Shown here: in pieces, positions 8,689 to 18,392 of the stretch
Layout of the letters: each line of letters opens with the position of its first letter
Numbering within the stretch: position 1 is the stretch's first letter
Assembly (NCBI GenBank): GCA_037446115.1
Contig: JBBIJF010000007.1
Location: forward strand, 62,001 to 126,000
DNA: 64,000 nucleotides
Direction: 5' to 3'
Source of the DNA: JANWXD01 sp037446115
GTDB taxonomy: Bacteria > Acidobacteriota > Terriglobia > Bryobacterales > Bryobacteraceae
The notes under the pieces: generated by a model
What the model saw: the letters and a program-made list of their open reading frames with translations, nothing else
Database searches by the model: none
Told to the model about the DNA's origin: nothing
Position numbers and translations under genes: made by a program

Positions 8689-10626
8689 TCAAAGAAGCAC
8701 GTGCCGGGCGGCGATTCGCTGCTGCTTCTGCTCTGAGAAAACCTCTTCCGGCGCGGCACGAATCTTCCACGTCCGGAGCCACAGCACCAGCGTCATCAGA
8801 CCCCAGAGGTGGTAGCCCAGGTTGGCGCGGCGTTCCAGATGTCGCGTGAGGCAGTTGCTGACGGGCTCCCAGGCAAGCACGCCGAGCTCGGACACTGTTG
8901 TCCGGTTCAGCGTCTCCAGCAGCATCTCGCGCAGCGGACCCCGCAGCCACTCATGCACCGGGATATCGAGACCCTCCTTGCGCCGCCGGATTACTTCGGG
9001 CGGCAATTTGTCCTTCATCAGTTCTCGCAAGATCCACTTCAGGCAGGTTCCGCGGACCTTGAAACGCGGAGGGAGCGAAGCGGCAAACTCCACGATGCGG
9101 TGGTCCAGGAAGGGCGGACGTACTTCAAGGGAATGAGCCATGCTCACCCGGTCGCACTTGTAAAGGATGTCGTCCGGCAGGTAACAGAGCTGATCCAACC
9201 ACAAGTAGCGGTTCAGGCTCCCGGCGGGGGCTTCCGGCCGGCCCAAGATATCTAGGAAAGCCGGCCGGACTCCCGACGGAGATCCCGGGACCCACAGGGA
9301 CTGTTTTTCCCGCGAGCTGAAGGTCCCGTTCCAGTACAGATGCGCTTGGTCGGCCGGCAGCAGGGTACCCTCCAGGAAGCGCTTCAATTTGTAGTCAAAG
9401 CCGATCTTCTCGTCGGAGACCGGCCATAATCCCGCGACGGAAGATGCCAGACGGCGGACGGGTCTCGGCAGCCGCCGGAGGGGCCGCGCCAGCCGGTCGG
9501 CCAGGTAAGTGACGTAGCCTCCGAACAGCTCGTCGGCGCCCTCGCCGCTTAGCACCACGGTCACACGCCGTCGGCACAGGCGGCTCAAGTACCACAGGGG
9601 AACCGCGCCGGCGTCGGCACCAGGCTCGTCGCCGAAGTAGACCAACTGCTCAATCACGCCGGCAAGATCGGGCGTCGGCACCAGTTCATACTCCTCGTGC
9701 TCGGCGCCGTACCATGCGGCCACGCGGCGGAAATAGCGACTTTCATCGAAACTCCTCCCGGGGAAGGACACCGAGAACGTCCGCAACCGTCCCAGACCAA
9801 CGGCGGCGGCGTAATGCAGGATGGTGGACGAATCGAGCCCGCCGCTGGCCCACACCCCGAGGGGCACGTCGGCCGTCAGATGTTCCCGCACCGCCGCTCG
9901 CAGCAGTGCGTCGAGCGCCTCCTTTGCGGAATCCGGGGTCCAGGAAGGGTCAGGGTTCAGTCTCAGCTGCCAGTAGTTTCCCCGCTGCACCCTTCCGTCC
10001 CTCCATTCGAGCCACTCCCCCGGGGGAAGCTTCTCGATTCCCTTCACCAACGTGCCGGTACCCGGAACATAGTTCAGGGACAGATAGGCGTCCAGGCCCG
10101 CCAGGTCCAGGCGCCGCTCTACGTCAGGGTGCACGAAGAGGGCCTTGAGTTCGGAGCCGAAGATCAGGTCTTCGCCGAGCCGGCACAAGTAAATAGGTTT
10201 GATGCCCATCCGGTCTCGTACGAGCACCAGCCGGCGTTCGGGCTCGCACCAGACGGCAAAAGCAAACATGCCCCGGAGGCGCGGCAGGCACTCGAGATCC
10301 CATTCCAAGAACGCTTTCAATAGGACTTCGGTGTCGCAGCGCGTCCGAAAGCAGTGGCCCCGCTGTTCCAGCGCCCGGCCCAGCTCCCGGAAGTTGTAAA
10401 TTTCCCCATTGAAGACGACGACGGTTCCTCCGTCCTCACTCTTCAGGGGCTGGTCTCCGGCGTCCAGATCCAGGATCTTCAGGCGCACGGCACCGAGGGA
10501 GACCCAAGGCGATTCCCAGACACCTTGCTGGTCCGGTCCACGATGCACCAGGCTATACGTAGCTTGACGGATGAGCTCAGGCCGAGGCCGCCCGTCCCGG
10601 TGGGTAAAACCGGCAATGCCGCACAA
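8689..10626 (-). CDS. asnB: asparagine synthase (glutamine-hydrolysing)
   Basis: A 645-residue, two-domain enzyme making Asn from Asp, Gln and ATP. Cys2 is the nucleophile of the N-terminal Ntn glutaminase domain (MCGIAGF; substrate region FNGEIYN at about 73-79). The synthetase domain carries the PP-loop SGGLDSS at residues 261-267. Its length suits the AsnB class found in exopolysaccharide or amidotransferase clusters as well as in primary metabolism. The start follows a good AGGA-type ribosome site (ggaggaaa on the minus strand). A TATGCT -10 candidate about 90 bp upstream and a GC hairpin lie in the leader. It is not overlapped with the downstream operon (76 bp gap), so it is probably a separate unit. 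Confidence 0.95.
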   Translation of the reverse strand: MCGIAGFTHRDGRPRPELIRQATYSLVHRGPDQQGVWESPWVSLGAVRLKILDLDAGDQPLKSEDGGTVVVFNGEIYNFRELGRALEQRGHCFRTRCDTEVLLKAFLEWDLECLPRLRGMFAFAVWCEPERRLVLVRDRMGIKPIYLCRLGEDLIFGSELKALFVHPDVERRLDLAGLDAYLSLNYVPGTGTLVKGIEKLPPGEWLEWRDGRVQRGNYWQLRLNPDPSWTPDSAKEALDALLRAAVREHLTADVPLGVWASGGLDSSTILHYAAAVGLGRLRTFSVSFPGRSFDESRYFRRVAAWYGAEHEEYELVPTPDLAGVIEQLVYFGDEPGADAGAVPLWYLSRLCRRRVTVVLSGEGADELFGGYVTYLADRLARPLRRLPRPVRRLASSVAGLWPVSDEKIGFDYKLKRFLEGTLLPADQAHLYWNGTFSSREKQSLWVPGSPSGVRPAFLDILGRPEAPAGSLNRYLWLDQLCYLPDDILYKCDRVSMAHSLEVRPPFLDHRIVEFAASLPPRFKVRGTCLKWILRELMKDKLPPEVIRRRKEGLDIPVHEWLRGPLREMLLETLNRTTVSELGVLAWEPVSNCLTRHLERRANLGYHLWGLMTLVLWLRTWKIRAAPEEVFSEQKQQRIAARHVLL

Positions 10627-10662
10627 AGCCCGATTTCCTCCCCGTTACTTCCGGGCTGATCC

Positions 10663-10687
10663 GCGGCGGACGGCAACCGCCCGCCGC
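10663..10687 (-). other. GC-rich hairpin in the asnB leader
   Basis: An 11-bp inverted repeat with one mismatch and a 3-nt loop (GCGGCGG/CCGCCGC arms). It lies between the small gene ending at 10761 and asnB. No T-run follows on either strand, so an intrinsic terminator is not well supported. A leader structure for asnB is equally possible. Confidence 0.3.
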
Positions 10688-10760
10688 GCGACCCGTGACG
10701 AAAATCAGGCAAAGCATACCACAGGCCGCAAGCACGCGGTCAAGAAAAAGCGCAGGGACT

Positions 10761-10997
10761 CTAAAGGCGCGCCGCGGCCACTGCGGTCCGCTCGATCGGC
10801 AGCCCCAAGCGGCAAAGCTCGGCCTCGACCTCGCCTGCGCTCAGCCGGGAGGCGTCGTAGACCACTTCGAGCTCGTTCGATTCCATGCGCGGAACCACAC
10901 GGAGAATCCCGTAAACGCCGTGGGCGGCGGCAAGGCGAGCCAGCAGAGTCTCGTCGAGGGGTCGCAGCAGTTTGAAATGCAGATCCACTTTGCTCAT
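10761..10997 (-). CDS. small HMA-fold-like protein without metal-binding cysteines
   Basis: A 78-residue protein from ATG 10997. An earlier in-frame ATG at 11015 would overlap trmJ by 11 bp. The predicted pattern beta-alpha-beta-beta-alpha-beta (VDLHFKL, LARLAAAHGVYGI, LRVVPRM, NELEVVYD, GEVEAELCRLG, LPIE) matches the ferredoxin-like HMA fold. However, the GMxCxxC loop is replaced by LRPLDETL, so classical metal binding is unlikely. It is last in a minus-strand series korA-korB-trmJ with 6-7 bp gaps, so it is probably cotranscribed. Function is not known to me. Confidence 0.65.
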   Translation of the reverse strand: MSKVDLHFKLLRPLDETLLARLAAAHGVYGILRVVPRMESNELEVVYDASRLSAGEVEAELCRLGLPIERTAVAAARL

Positions 10998-11004
10998 CGG
11001 TTCT

Positions 11005-11772
11005 CTAATCCCCACCGGACCGGAGTTTCCAGTTGATTTGCCGCATCATTCCCGTCCATACGGCGGCATCGGCGCTGGAAAGCGACAGCCGGCGCACCAG
11101 ACGCCGGACCTTGGCGGTTGTGGACGCCGAAGTACAGGGGTTGACGTAGCCGCTCCGGCTCAGCGCCTCCAGAAGCTGCACGGTGAGCCGCTCGAGCTCC
11201 TCCGCCGTCGCCGGCCGCGGGCGCTTCGGCGCGCGCACGAGCGGATGCCGCACGAGCTCATAGAGGCAGACCGCCACGGCCTGCCCCAGGTTCATGGCCG
11301 GATGTTCCTCGCGCGTCGGGATGCGCAGCAACCAGTGGCAGTGCGCCAGGTCATCGGTTGAGAGTCCGAATTTTTCCGAGCCGAACAAGAGCGCCACCGT
11401 CCCCGGGTGGCTGCGAATCAGCCGGGCGGCCTGCTCCAGGCGCCGCACCGGGTGCTGCAAGTCCCGGTGCGCGGCATCCGTGGTACCCACCACGAGGGTA
11501 CAGTCCGCCACCGCATCGGCCACCGTGGGGAACTCGACGGCCGCTCGCAGCACGTGGGCGGCGTTGACGGCCGAACGCGCCTCTTCAAACGCCACGTGGT
11601 AGGGGTTGACGAGACGGAGGCGCGAGAATCCGAAGTTGCTCATTGCCCGGGCCGCGGCGCCGATGTTCAGCGGATTGCGAGGCGCCACCAGTACGACGCA
11701 AACGTTCGGCGGGGCGGGCGCCGGCACCTTGCCGCCGCTTGGCGGCGCAACCGGAACCTCGCCTGTGCTCAC
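11005..11772 (-). CDS. trmJ: TrmJ-like tRNA 2'-O-methyltransferase (SPOUT family)
   Basis: A 255-residue protein. After a Pro/Ala-rich N-terminal extension comes VVLVAPRNPLNIGAAARAM, the motif 1 of TrmH/TrmJ enzymes. Motif 2 is ALLFGSEKFGLS and motif 3 MNLGQAVAVCLYE, together forming the SAM-binding trefoil knot. TrmJ methylates the ribose of tRNA position 32. The C-terminal extension of about 85 residues agrees with TrmJ rather than the shorter TrmL. It lies 6 bp after korB, which is a common packing effect rather than evidence of a shared pathway. Confidence 0.85.
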   Translation of the reverse strand: MSTGEVPVAPPSGGKVPAPAPPNVCVVLVAPRNPLNIGAAARAMSNFGFSRLRLVNPYHVAFEEARSAVNAAHVLRAAVEFPTVADAVADCTLVVGTTDAAHRDLQHPVRRLEQAARLIRSHPGTVALLFGSEKFGLSTDDLAHCHWLLRIPTREEHPAMNLGQAVAVCLYELVRHPLVRAPKRPRPATAEELERLTVQLLEALSRSGYVNPCTSASTTAKVRRLVRRLSLSSADAAVWTGMMRQINWKLRSGGD

Positions 11773-11778
11773 CGTCGT

Positions 11779-12819
11779 TCAGCGGAGCTCTTCCATGATC
11801 TCGTCCAGCGCCTCTTTCGGCGGCCGGACTTTGCTTTCCGGCAGCGTGGCCAGCGGCTCATCCACCAGGTTTAGCAGCTCGATGAAATTCTTCGCTTCCG
11901 GCTTGACGTAGAGGATCCCGGTGACGACCTGGCCGTTGTCGTGCGCCTCATGCAGCGTTCGGATGGCGTTGAGTTTGTCGGTGGGATCGTAGTCCCGTCC
12001 GAGCTTGCGGAGCACGATGCGGGAGCCGTCGTGCAGCGTCACCTCGCGCACCTCTCCTTCAGCCATCTCCACGGAGATGTCCTCGAAAGCCGGGACGAAG
12101 CCGAGTTCGTGCAGCGGCAGATCGTGCTCCTTCATGTAGGAGTAGCTCTTGGTGGAGCCCTCATGATCGTTGAACGTCACGCAGGGGGAGATGACGTCAA
12201 TCACCGAAAGGCCGCGATGCGCGATGGCCGCCTTCAGGATCGCCTGAAGCTGCTTCTTGTCTCCGGAAAAGGAACGCGCTACAAACGTCGCCCCGAGTTC
12301 GATGCCGAGCAGACAGGTATCAATGGGCGGAAGGTCGTTGACCACGCCCGTCTTCAGGCGGGAGCCCACATCCGCAGTGGCCGAGAACTGACCCTTGGTG
12401 AGTCCGTAGACGCCGTTGTCCTCGATGATGTAAATCATCGGGACGTTGCGGCGGAGCATGTGGCAGAACTGCCCGAGTCCGATGGAGGCCGTGTCCCCGT
12501 CGCCGCTCACCGTCACGCCGATGAGCTGCCGGTTGGCCAGCAGGGCACCAGTGCCCACCGCGGGCGCGCGCCCGTGCACGGCGTTAAACCCGTGGGCCAG
12601 GCTGAGGAAGTAGGCCGGCGACTTGGAGGAGCAACCGATACCGGAAAACTTGGCCACCCGCCAGGGGTAGATCCCCATCTCGAAGAAGCATTCGATGAGC
12701 CGCTCCGAGATGGCGTTGTGCCCGCAGCCGGCGCAGAGCGTGGTCTTGCCGCCCTTGTAGCTGGCGATTTCCAGGCCCACGCGGTTGGTCTTTTTCGGAG
12801 GGGCGGTCGCGGTGCTCAT
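11779..12819 (-). CDS. korB: 2-oxoglutarate (2-oxoacid):ferredoxin oxidoreductase, beta subunit
   Basis: A 346-residue TPP-binding subunit. CAGCGHNAI (residues 29-37) and SGIGCSSKS supply cluster/TPP-proximal Cys residues, and GDGDTASIG is the Mg/TPP motif. It pairs with KorA, whose stop overlaps its start (ATGA at 12816-12819). The two-subunit KorAB layout, with no separate gamma or ferredoxin-delta gene, is the type described for oxygen-tolerant enzymes of the reductive and oxidative TCA cycle. It oxidises 2-oxoglutarate to succinyl-CoA with reduction of ferredoxin. Substrate is assigned by family and could be another 2-oxoacid. Confidence 0.93.
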   Translation of the reverse strand: MSTATAPPKKTNRVGLEIASYKGGKTTLCAGCGHNAISERLIECFFEMGIYPWRVAKFSGIGCSSKSPAYFLSLAHGFNAVHGRAPAVGTGALLANRQLIGVTVSGDGDTASIGLGQFCHMLRRNVPMIYIIEDNGVYGLTKGQFSATADVGSRLKTGVVNDLPPIDTCLLGIELGATFVARSFSGDKKQLQAILKAAIAHRGLSVIDVISPCVTFNDHEGSTKSYSYMKEHDLPLHELGFVPAFEDISVEMAEGEVREVTLHDGSRIVLRKLGRDYDPTDKLNAIRTLHEAHDNGQVVTGILYVKPEAKNFIELLNLVDEPLATLPESKVRPPKEALDEIMEELR

Positions 12820-14660
12820 AGTCCCTCCCGAGCTACGATCTCATCCGTCACGGTGCGGGCGTCGATCGGCAGACCGCCATAGTAGCGCACACTGCGCAGC
12901 TTGGCGATCTGCTCCGGCTCCAGTTCCATGCGTAGCAGTGACACCATCTGTGCGTCCCGGTTCTGCTCGACCACGTAGACGCGGGCATGCCGGTCTACGA
13001 AATCGGCGACTTCCGGTGTGAAGGGGAATGCTTTGAGCCGCAGGTAGCCGGTTTCCAGCCCGTATTCGCGCAAGAGCTGTTCGCGACTTTCTTCGACGGC
13101 ATAGCGCGAGGTTCCGTAGCAAATCAGACCGATGGAAGCCCGGTCGTTGAGCACGAGCTCCGGAGGCGGCACGTGCTTGCGGATCGTTTCGAACTTGCGC
13201 GCCAGGCGGTCCATGTTGCGGATGTAGTCGTCGGGCCGCTCGCTGTACTGGGCCTTCTCGTTGTGTCCGCTGCCGCGCGTAAAATAGGCCGCCGCCGGAT
13301 GATCCGTTCCGGGCAAGGTGCGGTAGCTCACACCGTCGCCGTCCACGTCGGCATACCGGGCGAAGCTCCCCAGGCGCTCCAGATCTTCTTTCCGGAGCAC
13401 CTTACCGCGCCGCAGAGGCCGGTCCGGATAGGGGAACGGATCCGCCATCCAGTTATTCATGCCGAGATCCAGGTCCATCATGACGAAGACGGGCGTCTGG
13501 AACTCCTCGGCCAGATCGAAGGCGTCCTGGGCCATGGTGAAGCACTCCTCGGGCGAGGAGGGGAACAGCATGGGGTGCCGGGTGTCGCCATGCGACAGCG
13601 TGGCGACGAAGAGGATATCCCCCTGCTGGGTGCGGGTGGGGAGCCCGGTGGAGGGACCCACGCGCTGGACGTCGAAAATCACCGCGGGAACTTCGGCATA
13701 GTAGCCGAGACCGGTGAATTCCGCCATGAGAGAAATCCCCGGGCCGGAAGTGGCGGTCATGGCGCGTGCGCCCGCCCAGCCGGCTCCGATCACCATTCCG
13801 ATCGCCGCCAGCTCGTCTTCCGCCTGCACCACCGCAAAGGTCGCCTTGCCGGTCTGTTTGTCAATGCGCAGGCGCTTGAGATATCCCATCATGGACTCGA
13901 TCATGGACGTGGAGGGCGTGATGGGATACCACGTCACGACCGTGACCCCCGCAAAGATGCAGCCGAGCGCCGCTGCGGCGTTGCCGTCAATGATGATCTT
14001 GCCCCGGGTGGCATCCATCCGCTCGATGTAATAGGGGTCCGTCTTGGTGAAGTTCTTGTCGGCGTAGTCGAAACCGGCCTGAACCGCGCCCCAGTTGAGA
14101 TCAGCCGCCTTGGCCTTTCTCGGCCCGAACTGCTTGTAGAGGGCTTTGTGAATCTCCTCGAGCTCGATTCCCAGCAGGCGCGCCAGCACGCCGTCGTAAA
14201 TCATGTTGCGGACGAGCTTGCGCAGGCGCGCCTCCGGACAGACCGGCGCCACGAGCTTGTCGAAGGGAACCGGGTAGAAGTGCAGGTCATTCCGCACGCT
14301 GTCCAGCTTCAGCGGCTCGTCGTAGACGACCGCGGCTCCGGCCTCGAGGCTCTCGACATCCTCCCGCGCCGTCTCGGGGTTCATCGCCACCAAAAAGTCA
14401 ATCTCCTTCTTCCTTCCGATCCAGCCATGCTTACTGGCGCGGATGGTGAACCAGGTCGGGAGCCCTGCAATGTTGGAGGGGAACAAATTCTTGCCCGAAA
14501 CCGGGACTCCCATTTGAAAGATGGCCCGCATCAGGACCGTGTTGGCCGTCTGACTCCCCGACCCGTTGACCGTGGCCACCTGGATGCTGAAGTCGTTGAC
14601 GACGCGGCGCTCGAGTTCTCTGGGCGAGGATGTCTCCGGCTTAACTTGGATCGTGGACAT
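12816..14660 (-). CDS. korA: 2-oxoglutarate (2-oxoacid):ferredoxin oxidoreductase, fused gamma-alpha subunit
   Basis: A 614-residue protein. The N-terminal gamma domain (about residues 20-195: NGSGSQTANTVLMRAI, KNLFPSNIAGLPTW) is fused to the alpha pyrimidine-binding domain beginning around 215. This carries the signature TWYPITPSTSMIE and ATSGPGISLM. The C-terminal domain ends with YVVEQNRDAQM, a CoA-region motif of this family. A perfect TATAAT -10 box lies upstream at 14704-14709, and an AAGGA ribosome site precedes ATG 14660. It leads the korA-korB-trmJ-small protein unit. Confidence 0.94.
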   Translation of the reverse strand: MSTIQVKPETSSPRELERRVVNDFSIQVATVNGSGSQTANTVLMRAIFQMGVPVSGKNLFPSNIAGLPTWFTIRASKHGWIGRKKEIDFLVAMNPETAREDVESLEAGAAVVYDEPLKLDSVRNDLHFYPVPFDKLVAPVCPEARLRKLVRNMIYDGVLARLLGIELEEIHKALYKQFGPRKAKAADLNWGAVQAGFDYADKNFTKTDPYYIERMDATRGKIIIDGNAAAALGCIFAGVTVVTWYPITPSTSMIESMMGYLKRLRIDKQTGKATFAVVQAEDELAAIGMVIGAGWAGARAMTATSGPGISLMAEFTGLGYYAEVPAVIFDVQRVGPSTGLPTRTQQGDILFVATLSHGDTRHPMLFPSSPEECFTMAQDAFDLAEEFQTPVFVMMDLDLGMNNWMADPFPYPDRPLRRGKVLRKEDLERLGSFARYADVDGDGVSYRTLPGTDHPAAAYFTRGSGHNEKAQYSERPDDYIRNMDRLARKFETIRKHVPPPELVLNDRASIGLICYGTSRYAVEESREQLLREYGLETGYLRLKAFPFTPEVADFVDRHARVYVVEQNRDAQMVSLLRMELEPEQIAKLRSVRYYGGLPIDARTVTDEIVAREGL

Positions 14661-14703
14661 GAATCAGGTTCCTTGTTCTGTTCGAGGGAAGCCCTCTGCT
14701 CCG

Positions 14704-14709
14704 ATTATA
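14704..14709 (-). promoter_or_regulatory. -10 box of the korAB promoter
   Basis: The minus strand reads TATAAT exactly. No good -35 hexamer is found at 16-18 bp spacing, where the sequence is GC-rich. Predicted start is near 14697, giving a leader of about 37 nt that contains an AAGGA ribosome site. Confidence 0.5.
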
Positions 14710-14767
14710 GCCGTCCCTCTGCAGGGGGCGCGAATCGTGGAGAATCACGCATGCCAACCGGTTGGGC

Positions 14768-16615
14768 TCAGCCGCCCGGAGAATGCAGATTCTCCGCAGC
14801 AATCTCAGCGATGTCCAGCAACCGGGGCACGTCCGGACCGAGAGAAGCCAGCGCGTCGCGGAACATCGTACGGCAAAACGGGCAGGCGGCGGCGATCACT
14901 TCGGCGCCCGTCGCGGCCAGTTCCCGCGCACGCTCGACACTAACACGGGTCCCCTTTTCTTCCCCGAGAAACGCCAGTCCTCCGCCGGCGCCGCAACAGA
15001 ACGACCGGCTGCGTGTCCGCGGAGGTTCCACAACGTCACCCGCCAGGCCGGCAACCGCGCGCGGCTCATCGAAAATGCCCCGGTAGCGACCCAGGTAGCA
15101 CGGATCGTGGAACACCACCGGGCGCCGCGCGCCCGCGTCCGGCAGGAGACGGAGGTGCCGCGCCAGCAGCCGGCTGTGATGCTCGATGGGGACCGAGGCG
15201 CCGAATTCCTTCCAGTCCTCCGAAATCGTGCGGACACAGTGGGGGCAGATGGACAGCATCCTCTCGACGCCGGCGCGGCGCATCTCTTCGAGGTTGGCCT
15301 CCACCAGCTCGCCGAACAGCAGGTCGTTGCCGAGGCGCCGAGCCGGGTCCCCGGAGCAGCGCTCCCGGCGGAGAACGCCGAAGCGGATTCCCAGGTGCCG
15401 CAGCAGCCGGCTTAGCGCAATCACAATTTCCCTGCCCTCGGGATCGTAAGCCCCCATGCAGCCGAGCCACAGGCAGATCTCCTGGGTGCCGTCGAAGTAC
15501 GGCAAGCCGGCCCTTTCGATGAACTTCTGGCGTTCGACAGAGGCGAATCCCAGGGGGTTGCCGTGCCGCTCCAGGTTGAGGAACAACCGCGTGCCGTGCT
15601 CATCCTCCCAGCGTCCGGTGTTCACCTCGCCCCTCCGCAGGCCGACGATGACCGGCAGATGCTGGATTCCCACCGGACACTGAAACTCGCAGGCGCCGCA
15701 GGTCGTGCACTGAAAGACCGCCTCCCGCGCGACATAGGCGCCCACGAGGGGCTGCTCTCCGCCGGGCCCGTGCGCCTTGAGATAGTCGCGCACGCCCAGG
15801 ATGATCTGTTTCGGGTTCAGAATCTTGCCGGTGTTGTGGGCGGGGCAGTGTTCGGTGCAGCGGCCGCACTCTACACAAGAGAAGGCCTGAAGCGCCACCA
15901 GCCGGGTGATGTCCTTGCCGGCGGCCAGTCCGAAGTCCTCGTCCCCGGCGAGCGGGGGAATCGCGGCAAAACCGGGCCTGCGGAGGAAAACCGCCACGGG
16001 GCTCAACACCAGATGCAGGTGTTTGGTTTGTGGAATTACCGGGAGAAAGACGAGGAGCGCGAGGGTGTGCGCCCACCAGTTGATGCGGCCCGCAAGCGTT
16101 TCCGCACTCAGGCGGAGGCCGGCCAGGTACGTGAGCATCAGCACCAGAATCAGAAAGGCGATCAGTCCGGATTCCGGTGACAGCTCTCCGAGCCAGCGCG
16201 GCCGGATCAGGAAGCGCCGGATGGCCAGTCCGGTGATGGAAACCGCTACGGCTACGGCGAAGACCGCCACGGCGCCAAAATACAACCGCCCGAATCCGCT
16301 TTCCGGTGCGATGAGATCCAGCCCGAAGCCGTCCGCCAGGTGATCGAGCGTCACGAGCGCAAAGGCGCAAAAACCCCAGAACACGAACGCGTGCGCCAGT
16401 CCGGCGAGCGGCCGCTCGCGAATCACCTTGCTTTGAAGCAGCACTTCGAAGAGGAAGCGGCGGGCCCGCGGCCCCAGGGGCCGCCAGGAGAAACCGGGGT
16501 CCGCTCGCGCACTCAAGATGGCGGCGAGCACCGGACGGAACCGGCGCCAGAACAGCCACACCGAAGCGACGAGCAGCGCCGCAAAGAGGGCGACTTCAGG
16601 CCAAGGGCGTCGCAT
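14768..16615 (-). CDS. membrane-bound Fe-S oxidoreductase, HdrD/EMO-like (cytochrome b + 2x[4Fe-4S] + CCG domains)
   Basis: A 615-residue protein with three parts. Residues about 1-215 contain five to six membrane helices resembling the NarI/HdrE haem b domain. The middle has two ferredoxin motifs, CVECGRCTEHC and CTTCGACEFQC. The C-terminal half has two CCG domains (CLWLGC...CSGD...CPHC, then DPCYLGR...CCGAGGG...CPFC) that in heterodisulfide reductases hold a non-cubane cluster. This architecture matches ETF:menaquinone oxidoreductases, which pass electrons from fatty-acid or aromatic acyl-CoA dehydrogenases to menaquinone. No etfA/etfB is in the window, so the donor is an inference. Its 5' end faces the divergent decarboxylase gene. 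Confidence 0.85.
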   Translation of the reverse strand: MRRPWPEVALFAALLVASVWLFWRRFRPVLAAILSARADPGFSWRPLGPRARRFLFEVLLQSKVIRERPLAGLAHAFVFWGFCAFALVTLDHLADGFGLDLIAPESGFGRLYFGAVAVFAVAVAVSITGLAIRRFLIRPRWLGELSPESGLIAFLILVLMLTYLAGLRLSAETLAGRINWWAHTLALLVFLPVIPQTKHLHLVLSPVAVFLRRPGFAAIPPLAGDEDFGLAAGKDITRLVALQAFSCVECGRCTEHCPAHNTGKILNPKQIILGVRDYLKAHGPGGEQPLVGAYVAREAVFQCTTCGACEFQCPVGIQHLPVIVGLRRGEVNTGRWEDEHGTRLFLNLERHGNPLGFASVERQKFIERAGLPYFDGTQEICLWLGCMGAYDPEGREIVIALSRLLRHLGIRFGVLRRERCSGDPARRLGNDLLFGELVEANLEEMRRAGVERMLSICPHCVRTISEDWKEFGASVPIEHHSRLLARHLRLLPDAGARRPVVFHDPCYLGRYRGIFDEPRAVAGLAGDVVEPPRTRSRSFCCGAGGGLAFLGEEKGTRVSVERARELAATGAEVIAAACPFCRTMFRDALASLGPDVPRLLDIAEIAAENLHSPGG

Positions 16616-16656
16616 GCCGTTGCGCTCTCACCGAATGTAGCACGCGCAGCCGCTGC

Positions 16657-16662
16657 TACAAT
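16657..16662 (+). promoter_or_regulatory. -10 box before the nucleotide-sugar decarboxylase
   Basis: TACAAT, 23 bp upstream of the TTG start. The ATG at 16661 falls inside this hexamer, which argues against that ATG being the translation start. Confidence 0.4.
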
Positions 16663-16684
16663 GTGGGATTCGCCGGAGGTTGGA

Positions 16685-17653
<969 letters not shown>

Positions 17654-17665
17654 CGACATTGGAGA

Positions 17666-18340
17666 TTAGGCCGGAGGCTGTTGCCCGATCAGGCGCACCC
17701 ACACCCGCCCTGCCGCCGAACGGCCGAGCTGCACGTGACGGCCATCCACTTGAAGATTCAAGGTTTCGTCCCAGTTCCGGCCCAGCACCCGCAGCTGCAC
17801 ACCCGGGCGCAGTCCCAAGCCGTCCAGATACTCGAGCAAGCTCCGGTCGCGCTCGAACACGCTGACCACCTCGACGTCGCTGGCGGCGGAGACCTCATCG
17901 AGGGGCACCAGTCCCCGGCGCCGCCGGTCTTCGGGCGTGTCCATCCCTACGCGGTTGCCGTGCGGGCAGGGGGCGTCCGTTCCCAGTTTCTCGGCGAGCC
18001 GCCGTTCGAAATCCTCCGAGACGGCGTGCTCGAGCTGCTCGGCTTCCTCGTGGACTTTGTACCACTCCATGCCGAAAATCTCGGTAAGCATGCGCTCGAT
18101 GAGGTGGTGGCGGTTCAACAGCCGGTTGGCGATCTCGCGCCCGGCGGGTGTCAGCGAAAGCTGGCCGCCCTCGTCCACCCGGATCAGGCCGTCGCGTTTG
18201 AGTCGCTTGATCGCCATGGCAACGGCCGGCGCGGAGACGTTGAGCCACCTCACCAGCGTGGCCGCGATCACGGTTTCCCCCTCTGACTCGGCTTCGGCGA
18301 TCGTCTTCAGATAGTTTTCCTTGGAAATCGTGATCTTCAC
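17666..18340 (-). CDS. MntR/DtxR-family metal-dependent transcriptional repressor
   Basis: A 224-residue protein starting at GTG 18340. The N-terminal winged helix (about residues 5-65: TLVRWLNVSAPAVAMAIKRL) is followed by the metal-binding dimerisation domain (VHEEAEQLEHAVS), whose E-x2-EH pattern is closer to manganese-type MntR than to iron-type IdeR, which has Cys here. An SH3-like FeoA-type domain follows at residues 150-220. It probably represses Mn/Fe uptake genes when metal is bound, but no transporter gene of that kind is adjacent. A TACAAT -10 box at 18350-18355 leaves almost no leader. Confidence 0.87.
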   Translation of the reverse strand: MKITISKENYLKTIAEAESEGETVIAATLVRWLNVSAPAVAMAIKRLKRDGLIRVDEGGQLSLTPAGREIANRLLNRHHLIERMLTEIFGMEWYKVHEEAEQLEHAVSEDFERRLAEKLGTDAPCPHGNRVGMDTPEDRRRRGLVPLDEVSAASDVEVVSVFERDRSLLEYLDGLGLRPGVQLRVLGRNWDETLNLQVDGRHVQLGRSAAGRVWVRLIGQQPPA

Positions 18341-18349
18341 GCTACCCCG

Positions 18350-18380
18350 ATTGTAGCGCGCGCCCCCGGCTTGTTATGCT
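18350..18380. promoter_or_regulatory. overlapping divergent promoter elements between the regulator and the peptidase
   Basis: Minus strand: TACAAT at 18355-18350, predicted start about 18343, so close to leaderless for GTG 18340. Plus strand: TTGTAG (18351-18356), 18 bp spacer, TATGCT (18375-18380), start about 6 nt before ATG 18393. The two elements share bases, so the promoters could compete. Confidence 0.4.
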
Positions 18381-18392
18381 CGGGAAGTCGCC

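Noticed and set aside
16661..16684. ATG 16661 as start of the nucleotide-sugar decarboxylase
   Set aside because: The ATG is inside a TACAAT -10 box and has no ribosome site; TTG 16685 has GGAGG at good spacing and gives the standard N-terminus.
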